DNA from: JALZVT01 sp964519335
GTDB lineage: Bacteria; Pseudomonadota; Gammaproteobacteria; Pseudomonadales; Azotimanducaceae
Direction of reading: 5' to 3'
DNA: 8,284 bases
Assembly: GCA_964519335.1 (NCBI GenBank)
Contig: CAZFIA010000169.1
Location: 1 to 8,284, forward strand
The position numbers were made by a program, and so were the translations under genes. Shown here in pieces: positions 1 to 6,648 of the stretch; positions within the stretch are counted from its first letter, which is position 1; every line of letters starts with the position of its first letter. Below the pieces are notes generated by a model. The model searched no databases. It was given only the letters and a program-made list of their open reading frames with translations, and was not told where the DNA came from.

Positions 1-54
1 TTCTGCTTCTGCTTCTGCTTCTGCTTCTGCTTCTGCTTCTGCTTCTGCTTCTGC
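1..54. repeat. Perfect hexanucleotide tandem repeat, at least 9 copies (TTCTGC)
   Basis: Nine perfect copies of TTCTGC (GCAGAA on the minus strand) start at the window edge, so the true copy number may be higher. In the minus-strand reading frame each unit encodes Ala-Glu. Because the unit is 6 bases, copy-number change would alter the length of the acidic linker without shifting the frame. Confidence 0.95.
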
Positions 55-168
55 TATTTCTCTTTCAGTGTTTTCTCTTTTAGTGTTTTCTTGGGCATGC
101 AAATCACCAGCCGCAGATATGATAGCGGCAGCCAACAGCGCGTAGTGCAAAACGCATGGTCTGGTCAC
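1..168 (-). CDS. N-terminus of an exported protein with Ala-Glu repeats (partial, possible TonB-dependent receptor)
   Basis: The frame opens with GTG at 168-166 and stays open for 56 codons to the left edge, so only the N-terminus is visible. Residues 1-25 look like a Sec signal peptide: a short basic start (MTRP), a hydrophobic core (ALLAAAIISAAG) and a likely cleavage after L-H-A, residue 25. The mature part begins QENTKRENTEREI and continues as nine Ala-Glu dipeptides to the edge. An in-frame stop lies upstream at 205-207, and AAGG sits 8 bases before the GTG, supporting this start. A Fur-type promoter precedes it. Iron regulation plus export suggests an outer-membrane TonB-dependent receptor, whose mature N-terminus is often acidic, but no TonB box or plug is visible, so another iron-regulated envelope protein is equally possible. 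The exported-protein call is fairly sure; the receptor call is inference. Confidence 0.6.
   Translation of the reverse strand, partial: MTRPCVLHYALLAAAIISAAGDLHAQENTKRENTEREIAEAEAEAEAEAEAEAEAE
61..90. repeat. 15-base tandem duplication encoding ENTKR/ENTER
   Basis: Two adjacent 15-base units (61-75 and 76-90) match at 14 of 15 positions. In the minus-strand gene they encode ENTKR followed by ENTER, just after the predicted signal-peptide cleavage site and just before the Ala-Glu repeat. The single difference is a Lys/Glu codon change. Confidence 0.85.
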
Positions 169-203
169 TTGGGGGGCCTTGGATGGTCTCGGGTAGGCAA
201 GGC

Positions 204-231
204 ATTATGCCTGAATGAGAATAATTATCAA
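204..231 (-). promoter_or_regulatory. Sigma70-type promoter of the repeat-containing exported protein
   Basis: On the minus strand a -35 TTGATA (231-226; 5 of 6 with TTGACA) and a -10 CATAAT (209-204; 5 of 6 with TATAAT) are separated by 16 bases. Transcription would start near 197, leaving a leader of about 30 bases before the GTG at 168. The Fur box covers the -35 and part of the spacer, which is the usual geometry for repression. Confidence 0.6.
216..230 (-). promoter_or_regulatory. Fur box (iron-responsive operator)
   Basis: Minus strand reads TGATAATTATTCTCA, which differs from the 7-1-7 Fur motif TGATAATnATTATCA at one position. In the 19-base form (235-217) GATATTGATAATTATTCTC matches the classical consensus at 16 of 19 positions. 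It overlaps the -35 element of the gene that starts at 168, so Fur with iron would be expected to block that promoter. Confidence 0.7.
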
Positions 232-239
232 TATCACAA

Positions 240-254
240 GGAGAACTATTATCA
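240..254 (-). promoter_or_regulatory. Second, weaker Fur box
   Basis: Minus strand reads TGATAATAGTTCTCC, matching the 7-1-7 Fur motif at 11 of the 14 defined positions. The left half-site is perfect and the right half is degenerate. It lies 24 bases upstream of the stronger box, as seen where Fur dimers bind in arrays. Alone it would be a weak call; the neighbouring box raises its credibility. Confidence 0.4.
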
Positions 255-330
255 TATGCTGATAAGTCATTGATATTGGCCCCTTTATTAGGGGGCTCTG
301 TTCGTCATACCCAAGGGCTGCCGGGTGGCC

Positions 331-2418
331 TCACCCTGAAGGGCCGGCAATGGCCACGGAGGTCGCCGCATGCACTGCACCCCCTTCGTCTTCGATCCGC
401 ACAATAATTCTGTTGTTCAGGACGTCTTGTTCCGTCAGCGTGCCGTCGCTTGCATAGACTGCGAAGGTCGCGTCTTGGTGGCTTGCGAGAGTGAGTGTGA
501 TGCCAGAGCGGGTGGGTGCATCGAGGCAGACACCTGTGCCTGGTTCTGTTTGGCAGATCGCAATGCCGGTTGTTGTTAGTTTATGGCTCGGTGTGGCTGT
601 TAACCGATAGGTTGCCTGTTCCCCTAAGTTACTCACTGCAACGCTAAACGCCCCAACACCATTGCTCAGTCGAACAAATCCGTCGCCCGATGCGGTAATG
701 GGCAGTAGCGCTACGCGGGCGTCGGTGCTCGGATGCTGGGTGCCAGAGGTTGTCTCAGGGAGTCGCACCACAACGGTCGTATCATCGATTATTCGTACCG
801 ATCCGGGGACAGGCCAAAAAGGAAGCTCGGCGATGATTGGCTTCAGCGTCAACTGGTAGGGCTCGTTCTGCTTCACGTATTCCGCAAAGCGGTAGCGCAC
901 GGCGTCCGAACTCACGAGCGGCACTGCCCAGTCCAATCGCGCAGACTGGCAACTCAATATGTCGCACTCGATGATGCTGGAGTTCAACACGCTACTTGCT
1001 GCAGTGCTCACAAAGGGCCGCTGTTTCGGCAGCTGGAAGTTGCCACTTAAAACGACATTCACAGGCGCGTGCCGACTCAGTTGGGCGTAGCCTTCTGCTG
1101 CGCTCAGATGATCGAGTAACCGGTTTACCACCGCCAGATCGCGCTGGTTATTCTGTTGCGTGATGAGCGCCGCAGAATTCTGAATGAAGATAAAGCACAC
1201 AACGATGGCTGTGCCAACGGTTGCCACTAGTGTTCGGCCGGGGACTGAACGCATACCCTCCAACGTTAGGCATAGCACTACCGCATACAACAAGCCCGCG
1301 CTTACGATCGCGTTGTAACGGTAGGGATCTGGCACTCTGATCAGGCCCAGTGCCCAGGGGGCCAGCACAAGTACGCCTAGTGCTACCAAAAACCACAGCC
1401 GATTCTGCTTTGGAACAGAGTCCTTGCTCACCAGGCCGCGCAGCACAAACGCAAGCAGCACACCCGCGAACAGCAGCTTTGGCCAAAGTGGGAACAGATG
1501 ATTGGGCTGGGTGAAGAACGCCCAGAGATAAGTGCCTAGCCGACCCAGAGTTAGCCGCAGCTCACCGAGGTTGCTGACGAGGGAATTGGCCAGTTGATAA
1601 GTGGGATCGGGAGAGCTCTCGACGCCGGTGACCACTCTGGCGAGCATTACCTGGAAGCTGTAAAACAAAACGCCAAGCCCAAACATTACAACGGCGACCA
1701 GGCACAAACGTGCCGCCGACACCCGAGAAGTGTCTCGATCTGGTTCACCTAAGAGGTAGCAGCTCATCAGCATGACACCAACGGGTAGGAAACCCTGATA
1801 GGTGGCTGCACAGAGCGAGAATGCGATGCCGCCGAGAATTAGCCAGACGATTCGTCTAGACAGAGAGGTCAAGCCCCAGCTGGCGGCAACACGCCAGCCG
1901 ATGTAGCCGTAGGCTGCTGAAAAAATCAGTGCGACGGCGCCGGGCAAGTGGAGTATTCGAAAGCTTGTGAACTCCGCCCAAAATGGGAAGCAGCCGGCTA
2001 GCAATATAAACAGCACAACAGATCCCGCTCGACGCAACTTAAGCGCTGCGGCAAACATTGCCATGGTCGTCGCGATGGCGAGCAACAGTACCGCAATCGA
2101 AAAAGTGGGGGCGACTCGGCTGTGATCTTGAACGATCATCAAAACGGCGTGCAGCCACCGCCCGGCCTGTAGCGCGTACTTAATGAGCAACGAGTCGTCG
2201 GTTAAAGCGACCCAGTCGTCTCCCGCAGTACTTAAGCTGAAGCCGAGATAGCCGTAGGCGATCCACAGTAGGAGCATAGAAACCACAAGCTCCAGCCGCC
2301 AGTACTTAAGCCACGCAGCGGCGCCCGGCAAATCGAACAGCAGGTCGGAGTTATGGACGTTGTCAGCTGAAAGCTGCGGCATGCGAATGGTACGGAGGTC
2401 TTGCGAGGAGGCGAGCAT
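331..2418 (-). CDS. GtrII-like polytopic membrane glycosyltransferase with C-terminal beta-rich domain
   Basis: This 695-residue protein has a short cytoplasmic N-terminus, about ten to twelve hydrophobic segments between residues 43 and 415, and a soluble C-terminal part of about 280 residues. Just after the first membrane segment is the acidic motif GDDW (66-69), then GRW (86-88). This layout matches the glucosyltransferase GtrII family (GT-C type), which transfers a sugar from an undecaprenyl-phosphate donor to a glycan on the periplasmic side. D67 and D68 are the expected catalytic acids. The last 130 residues look like a secreted beta-sandwich module: alternating hydrophobic strands, a C622-C631 pair inside CQTEPGTGVC, and an ending NRIIVRIEDEGG then TSVAI. 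That module is not part of ordinary GtrII proteins. The gene is divergent from the GtrB-containing operon, which fits a donor-making partner. ATG at 2418 has no strong ribosome site; M13 is an alternative start. Acceptor and sugar are unknown. Confidence 0.7.
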   Translation of the reverse strand: MLASSQDLRTIRMPQLSADNVHNSDLLFDLPGAAAWLKYWRLELVVSMLLLWIAYGYLGFSLSTAGDDWVALTDDSLLIKYALQAGRWLHAVLMIVQDHSRVAPTFSIAVLLLAIATTMAMFAAALKLRRAGSVVLFILLAGCFPFWAEFTSFRILHLPGAVALIFSAAYGYIGWRVAASWGLTSLSRRIVWLILGGIAFSLCAATYQGFLPVGVMLMSCYLLGEPDRDTSRVSAARLCLVAVVMFGLGVLFYSFQVMLARVVTGVESSPDPTYQLANSLVSNLGELRLTLGRLGTYLWAFFTQPNHLFPLWPKLLFAGVLLAFVLRGLVSKDSVPKQNRLWFLVALGVLVLAPWALGLIRVPDPYRYNAIVSAGLLYAVVLCLTLEGMRSVPGRTLVATVGTAIVVCFIFIQNSAALITQQNNQRDLAVVNRLLDHLSAAEGYAQLSRHAPVNVVLSGNFQLPKQRPFVSTAASSVLNSSIIECDILSCQSARLDWAVPLVSSDAVRYRFAEYVKQNEPYQLTLKPIIAELPFWPVPGSVRIIDDTTVVVRLPETTSGTQHPSTDARVALLPITASGDGFVRLSNGVGAFSVAVSNLGEQATYRLTATPSHKLTTTGIAICQTEPGTGVCLDAPTRSGITLTLASHQDATFAVYASDGTLTEQDVLNNRIIVRIEDEGGAVHAATSVAIAGPSG

Positions 2419-2538
2419 AGCGCATTATCGAGCCTTTCCGAGACGCTTTCGAAGGTGAGATTGCCGTATACTTAAAGGTAACCAAAGGCACCCTCAACAC
2501 GGCTTACTATTCTGGCAGTAACCCGTCGATGAACTAAG
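2419..2538. promoter_or_regulatory. Divergent promoter region between the GtrII-like gene and the methyltransferase operon
   Basis: These 120 bases must carry promoters for both directions, since the flanking genes diverge. I see a TATACT (2467-2472) that could be a plus-strand -10, without a convincing -35, and a small inverted repeat TTACT/AGTAA (2504-2508 and 2517-2521, 8-base loop) before the methyltransferase start. Neither is strong enough to name a regulator. Confidence 0.35.
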
Positions 2539-3234
2539 ATGAACGAATCAGAATTCGACCAATTTGCCGACGAATACGAAGCATCTCTGGGCGCAGCCGT
2601 TCAGCTGTCTGGAGAAGCGCCAGACTATTTTGCGCATCAAAAAGTTGCCGAGGCAGCGCGGCTGCTGAAAACGAAGCACCATGCCCCTTCTGTCATCCTA
2701 GATTTTGGTGCTGGCGTGGGCAGTTCACTGCCGCATTTCGAAAGCTGTTTTCCAGAGGCGAAAATAATCTGTGCCGAAGTCTCGACCCGCAGTATTTCGG
2801 TAGCCAGCGATCGCTTTAGTGGTCGCGCGGCTTTCCGTCAGATCACTGAAAGCAAACTGCCGGTAGAAGACGCTTCGGCTGATTTACTCTTTGCAGCCTG
2901 CGTTTTTCATCACATTCCGCATGTAGAGCATCATGACTGGCTCATGCAATTACACGCGGCGGCTCGTCCCGGTGCACGATTGTTTGTGTTTGAACACAAC
3001 CCTTACAACCCACTCACCCGGAAAACCGTCAATGCCTGTCCCTTTGATGCGAATGCACAGCTGATTAGTCCCGGCAAACTCGGCAAGGCTCTTAAAGATA
3101 GCGGTTGGCAAGAGGTTCAGTGCCGCTACACGCTCTTTTTTCCCGCGCTGTTTGCGAAGCTGCGAGTGCTGGAACCCTGGCTTAGTTGGTTGCCTCTTGG
3201 GGCGCAATATTACGCGACAGGTGTACGCAGCTAA
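2539..3234 (+). CDS. Class I SAM-dependent methyltransferase
   Basis: The 231-residue product has the Rossmann-fold methyltransferase signature: motif I LDFGAGVGS (54-62) for SAM binding, an acid at the end of strand 2 (E80), and a post-motif VFHHIP (122-127), as in the Methyltransf_11/UbiE-like group. FEHNPYNPLTR (151-161) is a recognisable sub-family stretch. No signal peptide or membrane segment is evident, so it should act in the cytoplasm. It is the first gene of a three-gene operon; its stop overlaps the next start (TAATG at 3232-3236). With a polyprenyl-phosphate glycosyltransferase and an SDR next door, the likely substrate is a sugar nucleotide or lipid-linked sugar, although the sequence alone does not fix it. 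The ATG at 2539 gives a natural N-terminus but has only a weak ribosome site. Confidence 0.8.
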   Translation: MNESEFDQFADEYEASLGAAVQLSGEAPDYFAHQKVAEAARLLKTKHHAPSVILDFGAGVGSSLPHFESCFPEAKIICAEVSTRSISVASDRFSGRAAFRQITESKLPVEDASADLLFAACVFHHIPHVEHHDWLMQLHAAARPGARLFVFEHNPYNPLTRKTVNACPFDANAQLISPGKLGKALKDSGWQEVQCRYTLFFPALFAKLRVLEPWLSWLPLGAQYYATGVRS

Positions 3235-4277
3235 TGCTAAAGCTGTCGATTGTTGTGCCAGTGTTTCGTGGCGAAGCCACTCTGGTTGCGCTGGTGGCGG
3301 AGCTCACCCAGCTCAAAACGAAGCTAGGTACTACAAACTCCTCCATTGAATTCTCCGAAGCCATTTTTGTAGATGACGGTTCTTCCGACGGGTCTGCAGA
3401 CAGACTTGTTCAGCTTGCAGAAACACATGACTGGGTGCGCGTTGTAACTCTTGCAAAGAATTTTGGACAGCACCCCGCCACCATGGCAGGTGTACTGCAC
3501 AGCGGCGGCGACTGGGTGGTAACGCTAGATGAAGATCTCCAACATCGTCCGGCATATGTGATTGATATGTTGCGGCACGCCTCCGGTAATTCTCTTGATG
3601 TGGTGTATGCGCAGCCCCTGAAGGCTGTGCATCAATCTGCGTATCGCGACTCGTCATCTAAGGCGTTCAAGTGGCTACTGAGCAAAGTCTCTGGTGATTC
3701 GGCCATTCGTTCGTTTAGTAGCTTTCGGTTAATGCGCGGCACTATTGCTCGAGCCGCAAGCGCTGTTGCTGGTCACCAAACCTATTTTGATTTGGCGGTG
3801 AGTTGGTTTACCGATCGTATTGGGTCGCTACCGTTGCCCATGGCAGATGTGCGTTACCAACGTACTGGATTCAGCGGCTATCGTTTACATTCCCTGCTCA
3901 GTCATGGCCGACGTATGCTGTTAAGTACCGACATTAAGGTGCTTCGCCTTGGTGCCGCTACAGGTGCCGCCGCGATGCTGATGTCGATGTTGGTTACCCT
4001 GTACGTTGTTGTTGCGCGCCTGTTTTTCCCGGGGTCGGTAACGGTATCCGGCTGGGCCTCAGTAATGGTTACAGTGTTGTTTCTTGGTGGTTTGATTGCA
4101 CTGTTGGTGGGCATGCTACTCGAAACTAGCTCGGTGATGCTGCTGCAGAGCCACGGTAAACCTACGTTCTTTGAGGTGGATCGCAGTAGCGACCAATCAC
4201 TGCTCAAGCACCTGCCGGCAGCAGAAGCGCCTGCTGCTGATACTGCAAGTGTGGGTGATACAAGTGCAGATCTTTAG
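3234..4277 (+). CDS. GtrB/ArnC-like polyprenyl-phosphate glycosyltransferase (GT2)
   Basis: The 347-residue protein starts LKLSIVVPVFRGE, the classic first strand of family GT2, followed by DDGSSDGS (47-54) and the metal-binding DED (99-101) within TLDEDLQHRP. The C-terminal half has the membrane-proximal RTGFSGY stretch (210-216) and two membrane segments (about 241-263 and 270-292), with a cytoplasmic tail rich in Ala and Ser. This is the architecture of GtrB, ArnC and dolichol-phosphate mannose synthase relatives, which move a sugar from a nucleotide donor onto undecaprenyl phosphate at the inner membrane. I place the start at ATG 3234, in TAATG with the methyltransferase stop, because the upstream ATG at 3186 would add 16 residues before a normal GT2 N-terminus. 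It would supply the lipid-linked donor for the divergent GtrII-like enzyme. The sugar cannot be read from sequence. Confidence 0.85.
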   Translation: MLKLSIVVPVFRGEATLVALVAELTQLKTKLGTTNSSIEFSEAIFVDDGSSDGSADRLVQLAETHDWVRVVTLAKNFGQHPATMAGVLHSGGDWVVTLDEDLQHRPAYVIDMLRHASGNSLDVVYAQPLKAVHQSAYRDSSSKAFKWLLSKVSGDSAIRSFSSFRLMRGTIARAASAVAGHQTYFDLAVSWFTDRIGSLPLPMADVRYQRTGFSGYRLHSLLSHGRRMLLSTDIKVLRLGAATGAAAMLMSMLVTLYVVVARLFFPGSVTVSGWASVMVTVLFLGGLIALLVGMLLETSSVMLLQSHGKPTFFEVDRSSDQSLLKHLPAAEAPAADTASVGDTSADL

Positions 4278-5172
4278 GGCGCGAACGACTGATGTAGGAA
4301 AACGTCGTGGCATTGTACTTTGGGGCAGCGGTACCGTAGGTCATGCTGTTGAACAGGCGCTGCTAAGACGTGGTTCTGAGCGCACACTCCATCTACCCAT
4401 GTTGTGGCATCAACCCGACAGCCTGCAACAGAGTATTGATTGTGCTGCTGATGTGGGTGCACCGAAGCAATTCGATGAGGTTCACCATATATACGCTGCA
4501 GGTAGTGCAGGCTTTTCGGCGGGATCCAGTGAAACAGAACGGGAGCTTGGGGTTTTCAATCGTGTCCTGGAGGGTTTGATCGATCATAAGACGCCGCCGG
4601 ATCTGCAGTTTCATCTCATCAGTTCTGCCGGAGGACTGTTTGAGGGAACGGTTGGAGTAGACGCTAGTTCTGAGCCTGCACCCATACGAGCCTATGGCGA
4701 GCTGAAGCTGCGGCAAGAAGAACTGCTGATCGCAAAGCTCGGAGAGCAGAACAGTCATATTTACAGGCTAAGTAGCGTATACGGCGCACCGCACCCTCAC
4801 CGTCGACGTAGCCTAATCGGTAACTTGCTGTTAAACAGTTTTGCGCATCGAGTTACCCGAGTGACGGGTAAGCTCGATACGCTTCGCGACTATATACACT
4901 CAGACGATGCCGCCGCTTTTGTTGTTGATCGTGCATTGACGGATGCTCGATCGAATCTGTGTCGCACCGTTCTGGCGAGCGGTCGATCGACGTCAATTCT
5001 GGAAGTGCTGAGAATTGTTGAGCAACTTACCCGGCGTAAGCCATTTGTCGAGCTTGCTCCGGAGAACAACTCGGCTTCAGTGTCGTTTTTACCGTCTGCT
5101 CTACCGGACGGGTTTGCGCCAGCAGATTTGCGGACGCGGATCGGTGCTATGTTGAAAAATATGACCGGTTGA
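4264..5172 (+). CDS. Extended SDR NAD-dependent epimerase/dehydratase-family protein
   Basis: With a GTG start at 4264 the product has 302 residues. It shows a dinucleotide-binding GSGTVG (21-26), the Ser region LISSAGG (118-124), the catalytic YGELK (Y144, K148), and RDYIHSDDAA (208-217), which is typical of extended SDRs acting on nucleotide sugars. The glycine motif is GxGxxG rather than the common GxxGxxG of this class. The start overlaps the glycosyltransferase stop by 14 bases and has a weak upstream GGGTG. The open frame reaches back to an ATG at 4171, but that would add 31 residues lying wholly inside the glycosyltransferase gene, with no SDR character. It probably makes or modifies the nucleotide sugar used by the neighbouring glycosyltransferase. 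Epimerase, reductase and dehydratase activities cannot be told apart here. Confidence 0.75.
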   Translation: MQIFRARTTDVGKRRGIVLWGSGTVGHAVEQALLRRGSERTLHLPMLWHQPDSLQQSIDCAADVGAPKQFDEVHHIYAAGSAGFSAGSSETERELGVFNRVLEGLIDHKTPPDLQFHLISSAGGLFEGTVGVDASSEPAPIRAYGELKLRQEELLIAKLGEQNSHIYRLSSVYGAPHPHRRRSLIGNLLLNSFAHRVTRVTGKLDTLRDYIHSDDAAAFVVDRALTDARSNLCRTVLASGRSTSILEVLRIVEQLTRRKPFVELAPENNSASVSFLPSALPDGFAPADLRTRIGAMLKNMTG

Positions 5173-5200
5173 GACCAACGGCTTTGACTTTTAGGTTTTA
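5165..5200 (+). terminator. Possible intrinsic terminator of the glycan operon
   Basis: CCGGTTG (5165-5171) can pair with CAACGG (5176-5181) around a 4-base loop, leaving one bulged G, and overlaps the SDR stop codon. A T-rich run follows (5182-5200). The position between convergent genes fits, but the stem is short, so this is tentative. Confidence 0.3.
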
Positions 5201-5209
5201 CTACTGGCG

Positions 5210-6397
5210 CTAGATTACGCCCGCGGACTTAAGATCAGCGATGTCTTGTGCGCTTAGATCGAGTGCCGCATATACTTCTTCGTTGTCAGCGCCCACCTCC
5301 GGAAAGAACTCTGGCTCGGTTATGTCATAGTCTGAAAAGCGGATTGGGCTGGTGGGCAACACGACCTCTCCTAATAAGTCATGCGTTTTATAGTGAAGCA
5401 TGCCGCGCTCATGCAGGTGTCGATCTGCCTGCACTTCTTCAAGTGTTCTGATCGGTGCCACCGGCACGCGAGCAGCGCGTAGCGCCTGATAGGCCTCGTC
5501 GCGAGAGAGATTCGCACTCCATGCGTTTATCATCGCATCAACCAGATGCTCCCGCTTTTTGCGCGCCATTGAGTTGCGAAAGTCATGGTTGGTTTTTTGA
5601 TCGGGCCTGCCGATAACATCGAGTACGTTGTGCCAATGCGCCTCGGCGACACAGATGATAACGATCCAACCATCCTTACAAGGGTAACGACCGTACGGAC
5701 AAACGCCGGATGGTGATCGAGCGCTGTTACGCGGCGGTATCTCACCTGTTGAATGCAGGATGCTGAGTTCGGAGCAGAGAGTGAAATACATAGACTCAAG
5801 CATCGACACCTCAACCCGGGTGCCTTGGCCTGTTGCAGCAAGACCCTGGAGTGCGGCCAGTACCCCGGCGTACATGTGGATGCCGCCCATGATGTCGCAG
5901 GGCGCGCCGCCGGCTCTGCTGGGCGGTGCGTCTGCGTCGCCGGTTGAGCTCATCACACCTGATGCGGCCTGAATGGTGTGATCCATGGCGAGCAGATCTT
6001 TGTCGGGGCCGGACAAACCATAACCAGTGCCGGAACCATAAACGAGACGTGGGTTTATTGTTTTCAGGTCTTCCCAGCCCACTCCGAGACGATCCATGAC
6101 GCCTGGTGCGTAATTCTCGAGTAGAACGTCGGCGTCCTTGACCAGCTTGCGCAGCAGCTTCTTACCCTCTTCATCGCGCAGGTTAAGAGTGATGCTCTTT
6201 TTGTTTGAGTTGAGCATGGCAAATGCTAGTGGAGTTTTTGCGCCACCCGCGCCGCGTAACCGCTCGCCGTTGGTGGGTTCCACCTTTATAACGTCAGCGC
6301 CTGCCATTGCAAAAAGGAAGGCGGCGTAGGGGCCCTGGTAGATCTGCGTGAGATCAATGACCTTTATTCCAGCTAAAGGTTTGTTGTTGTCTGTCAT
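5210..6397 (-). CDS. CaiB/BaiF family III CoA-transferase
   Basis: The 395-residue protein is full length for the family. It opens with the signature VIDLTQIYQGPYAAFLFA (13-30) and ADVIKVEP (34-41), followed by LLENYAPGVMDRLG (92-105) and LVYGSGTGYG (118-127). The catalytic aspartate is expected at D168 in CDIMGG, the place of the Asp that forms the acyl-anhydride intermediate in formyl-CoA transferase. Such enzymes move CoA between carboxylic acids in the cytoplasm (oxalate, carnitine, bile-acid, and aryl- or dicarboxylate substrates), and the substrate cannot be read here. The ATG at 6397 has only a weak purine-rich site upstream, but MTDNNKPLAGIKVIDL is a normal N-terminus. It is divergent from the Rieske oxygenase, which suggests a shared catabolic role, and convergent with the glycan operon, which is probably unrelated. 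Confidence 0.9.
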   Translation of the reverse strand: MTDNNKPLAGIKVIDLTQIYQGPYAAFLFAMAGADVIKVEPTNGERLRGAGGAKTPLAFAMLNSNKKSITLNLRDEEGKKLLRKLVKDADVLLENYAPGVMDRLGVGWEDLKTINPRLVYGSGTGYGLSGPDKDLLAMDHTIQAASGVMSSTGDADAPPSRAGGAPCDIMGGIHMYAGVLAALQGLAATGQGTRVEVSMLESMYFTLCSELSILHSTGEIPPRNSARSPSGVCPYGRYPCKDGWIVIICVAEAHWHNVLDVIGRPDQKTNHDFRNSMARKKREHLVDAMINAWSANLSRDEAYQALRAARVPVAPIRTLEEVQADRHLHERGMLHYKTHDLLGEVVLPTSPIRFSDYDITEPEFFPEVGADNEEVYAALDLSAQDIADLKSAGVI

Positions 6398-6648
6398 TTT
6401 GAGACTCTTGGGGTCAGGGTAAAGTGTCAGAGTTAAGTCCGGGGTCTGATTCGCGGATCGCCGATGTCATAGTAGCCGAGATAGTCGCCACCGCGAGTCC
6501 TAGTGCGGCTGCGCGAGCTAAGGGCCGTTGAGCTTGTGAGAGGCTTAATTGATTGTCGGCCATTGGGTTAGTGTAGCGGGGTTGTTGGCCTATATGTGGG
6601 GTTGGAGTAAGGTAATAAGCGCAGAGAAAAGTCTTAGGTATTGTACCC
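6398..6648. other. Divergent intergenic region between CoA-transferase and Rieske oxygenase
   Basis: No convincing gene lies in these 251 bases. On the minus strand there is an open frame from ATG 6563 to a stop at 6414 (49 residues, one hydrophobic stretch) ending 16 bases before the CoA-transferase start. It has no ribosome site and its 3' end lies in a tandem repeat, so I do not call it. I found no consensus promoter for either neighbour. Confidence 0.6.
6410..6449. repeat. 13-base tandem repeat flanked by GGGGTC motifs
   Basis: Two adjacent 13-base units, GTCAGGGTAAAGT (6413-6425) and GTCAGAGTTAAGT (6426-6438), match at 11 of 13 positions. They are flanked by GGGGTCAG (6410-6417) and GGGGTCTGA (6441-6449). 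Elements with GGGGTCAGAGTAAA-like words are scattered through many gammaproteobacterial genomes and are sometimes linked to REP-type transposases; membership here is my recollection, not a search result. Confidence 0.5.

Noticed and set aside
91..273. Plus-strand open frame of 60 residues
   Set aside because: It lies over the minus-strand signal-peptide gene and the Fur boxes, has low-complexity hydrophilic content and no ribosome site.
279..296. GCCCC/GGGGC hairpin that could end the GtrII-like gene
   Set aside because: The stem is only five G-C pairs and no T-rich run follows on either strand, so terminator function is not supported.
733..1050. Plus-strand open frame of 105 residues inside the GtrII-like gene
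   Set aside because: It is antisense to a well-supported long membrane protein and has no recognisable domain.
6414..6563. Minus-strand 49-residue open frame before the CoA-transferase
   Set aside because: It has a hydrophobic stretch and suitable direction, but no ribosome site, and its C-terminus is formed by the tandem repeat.
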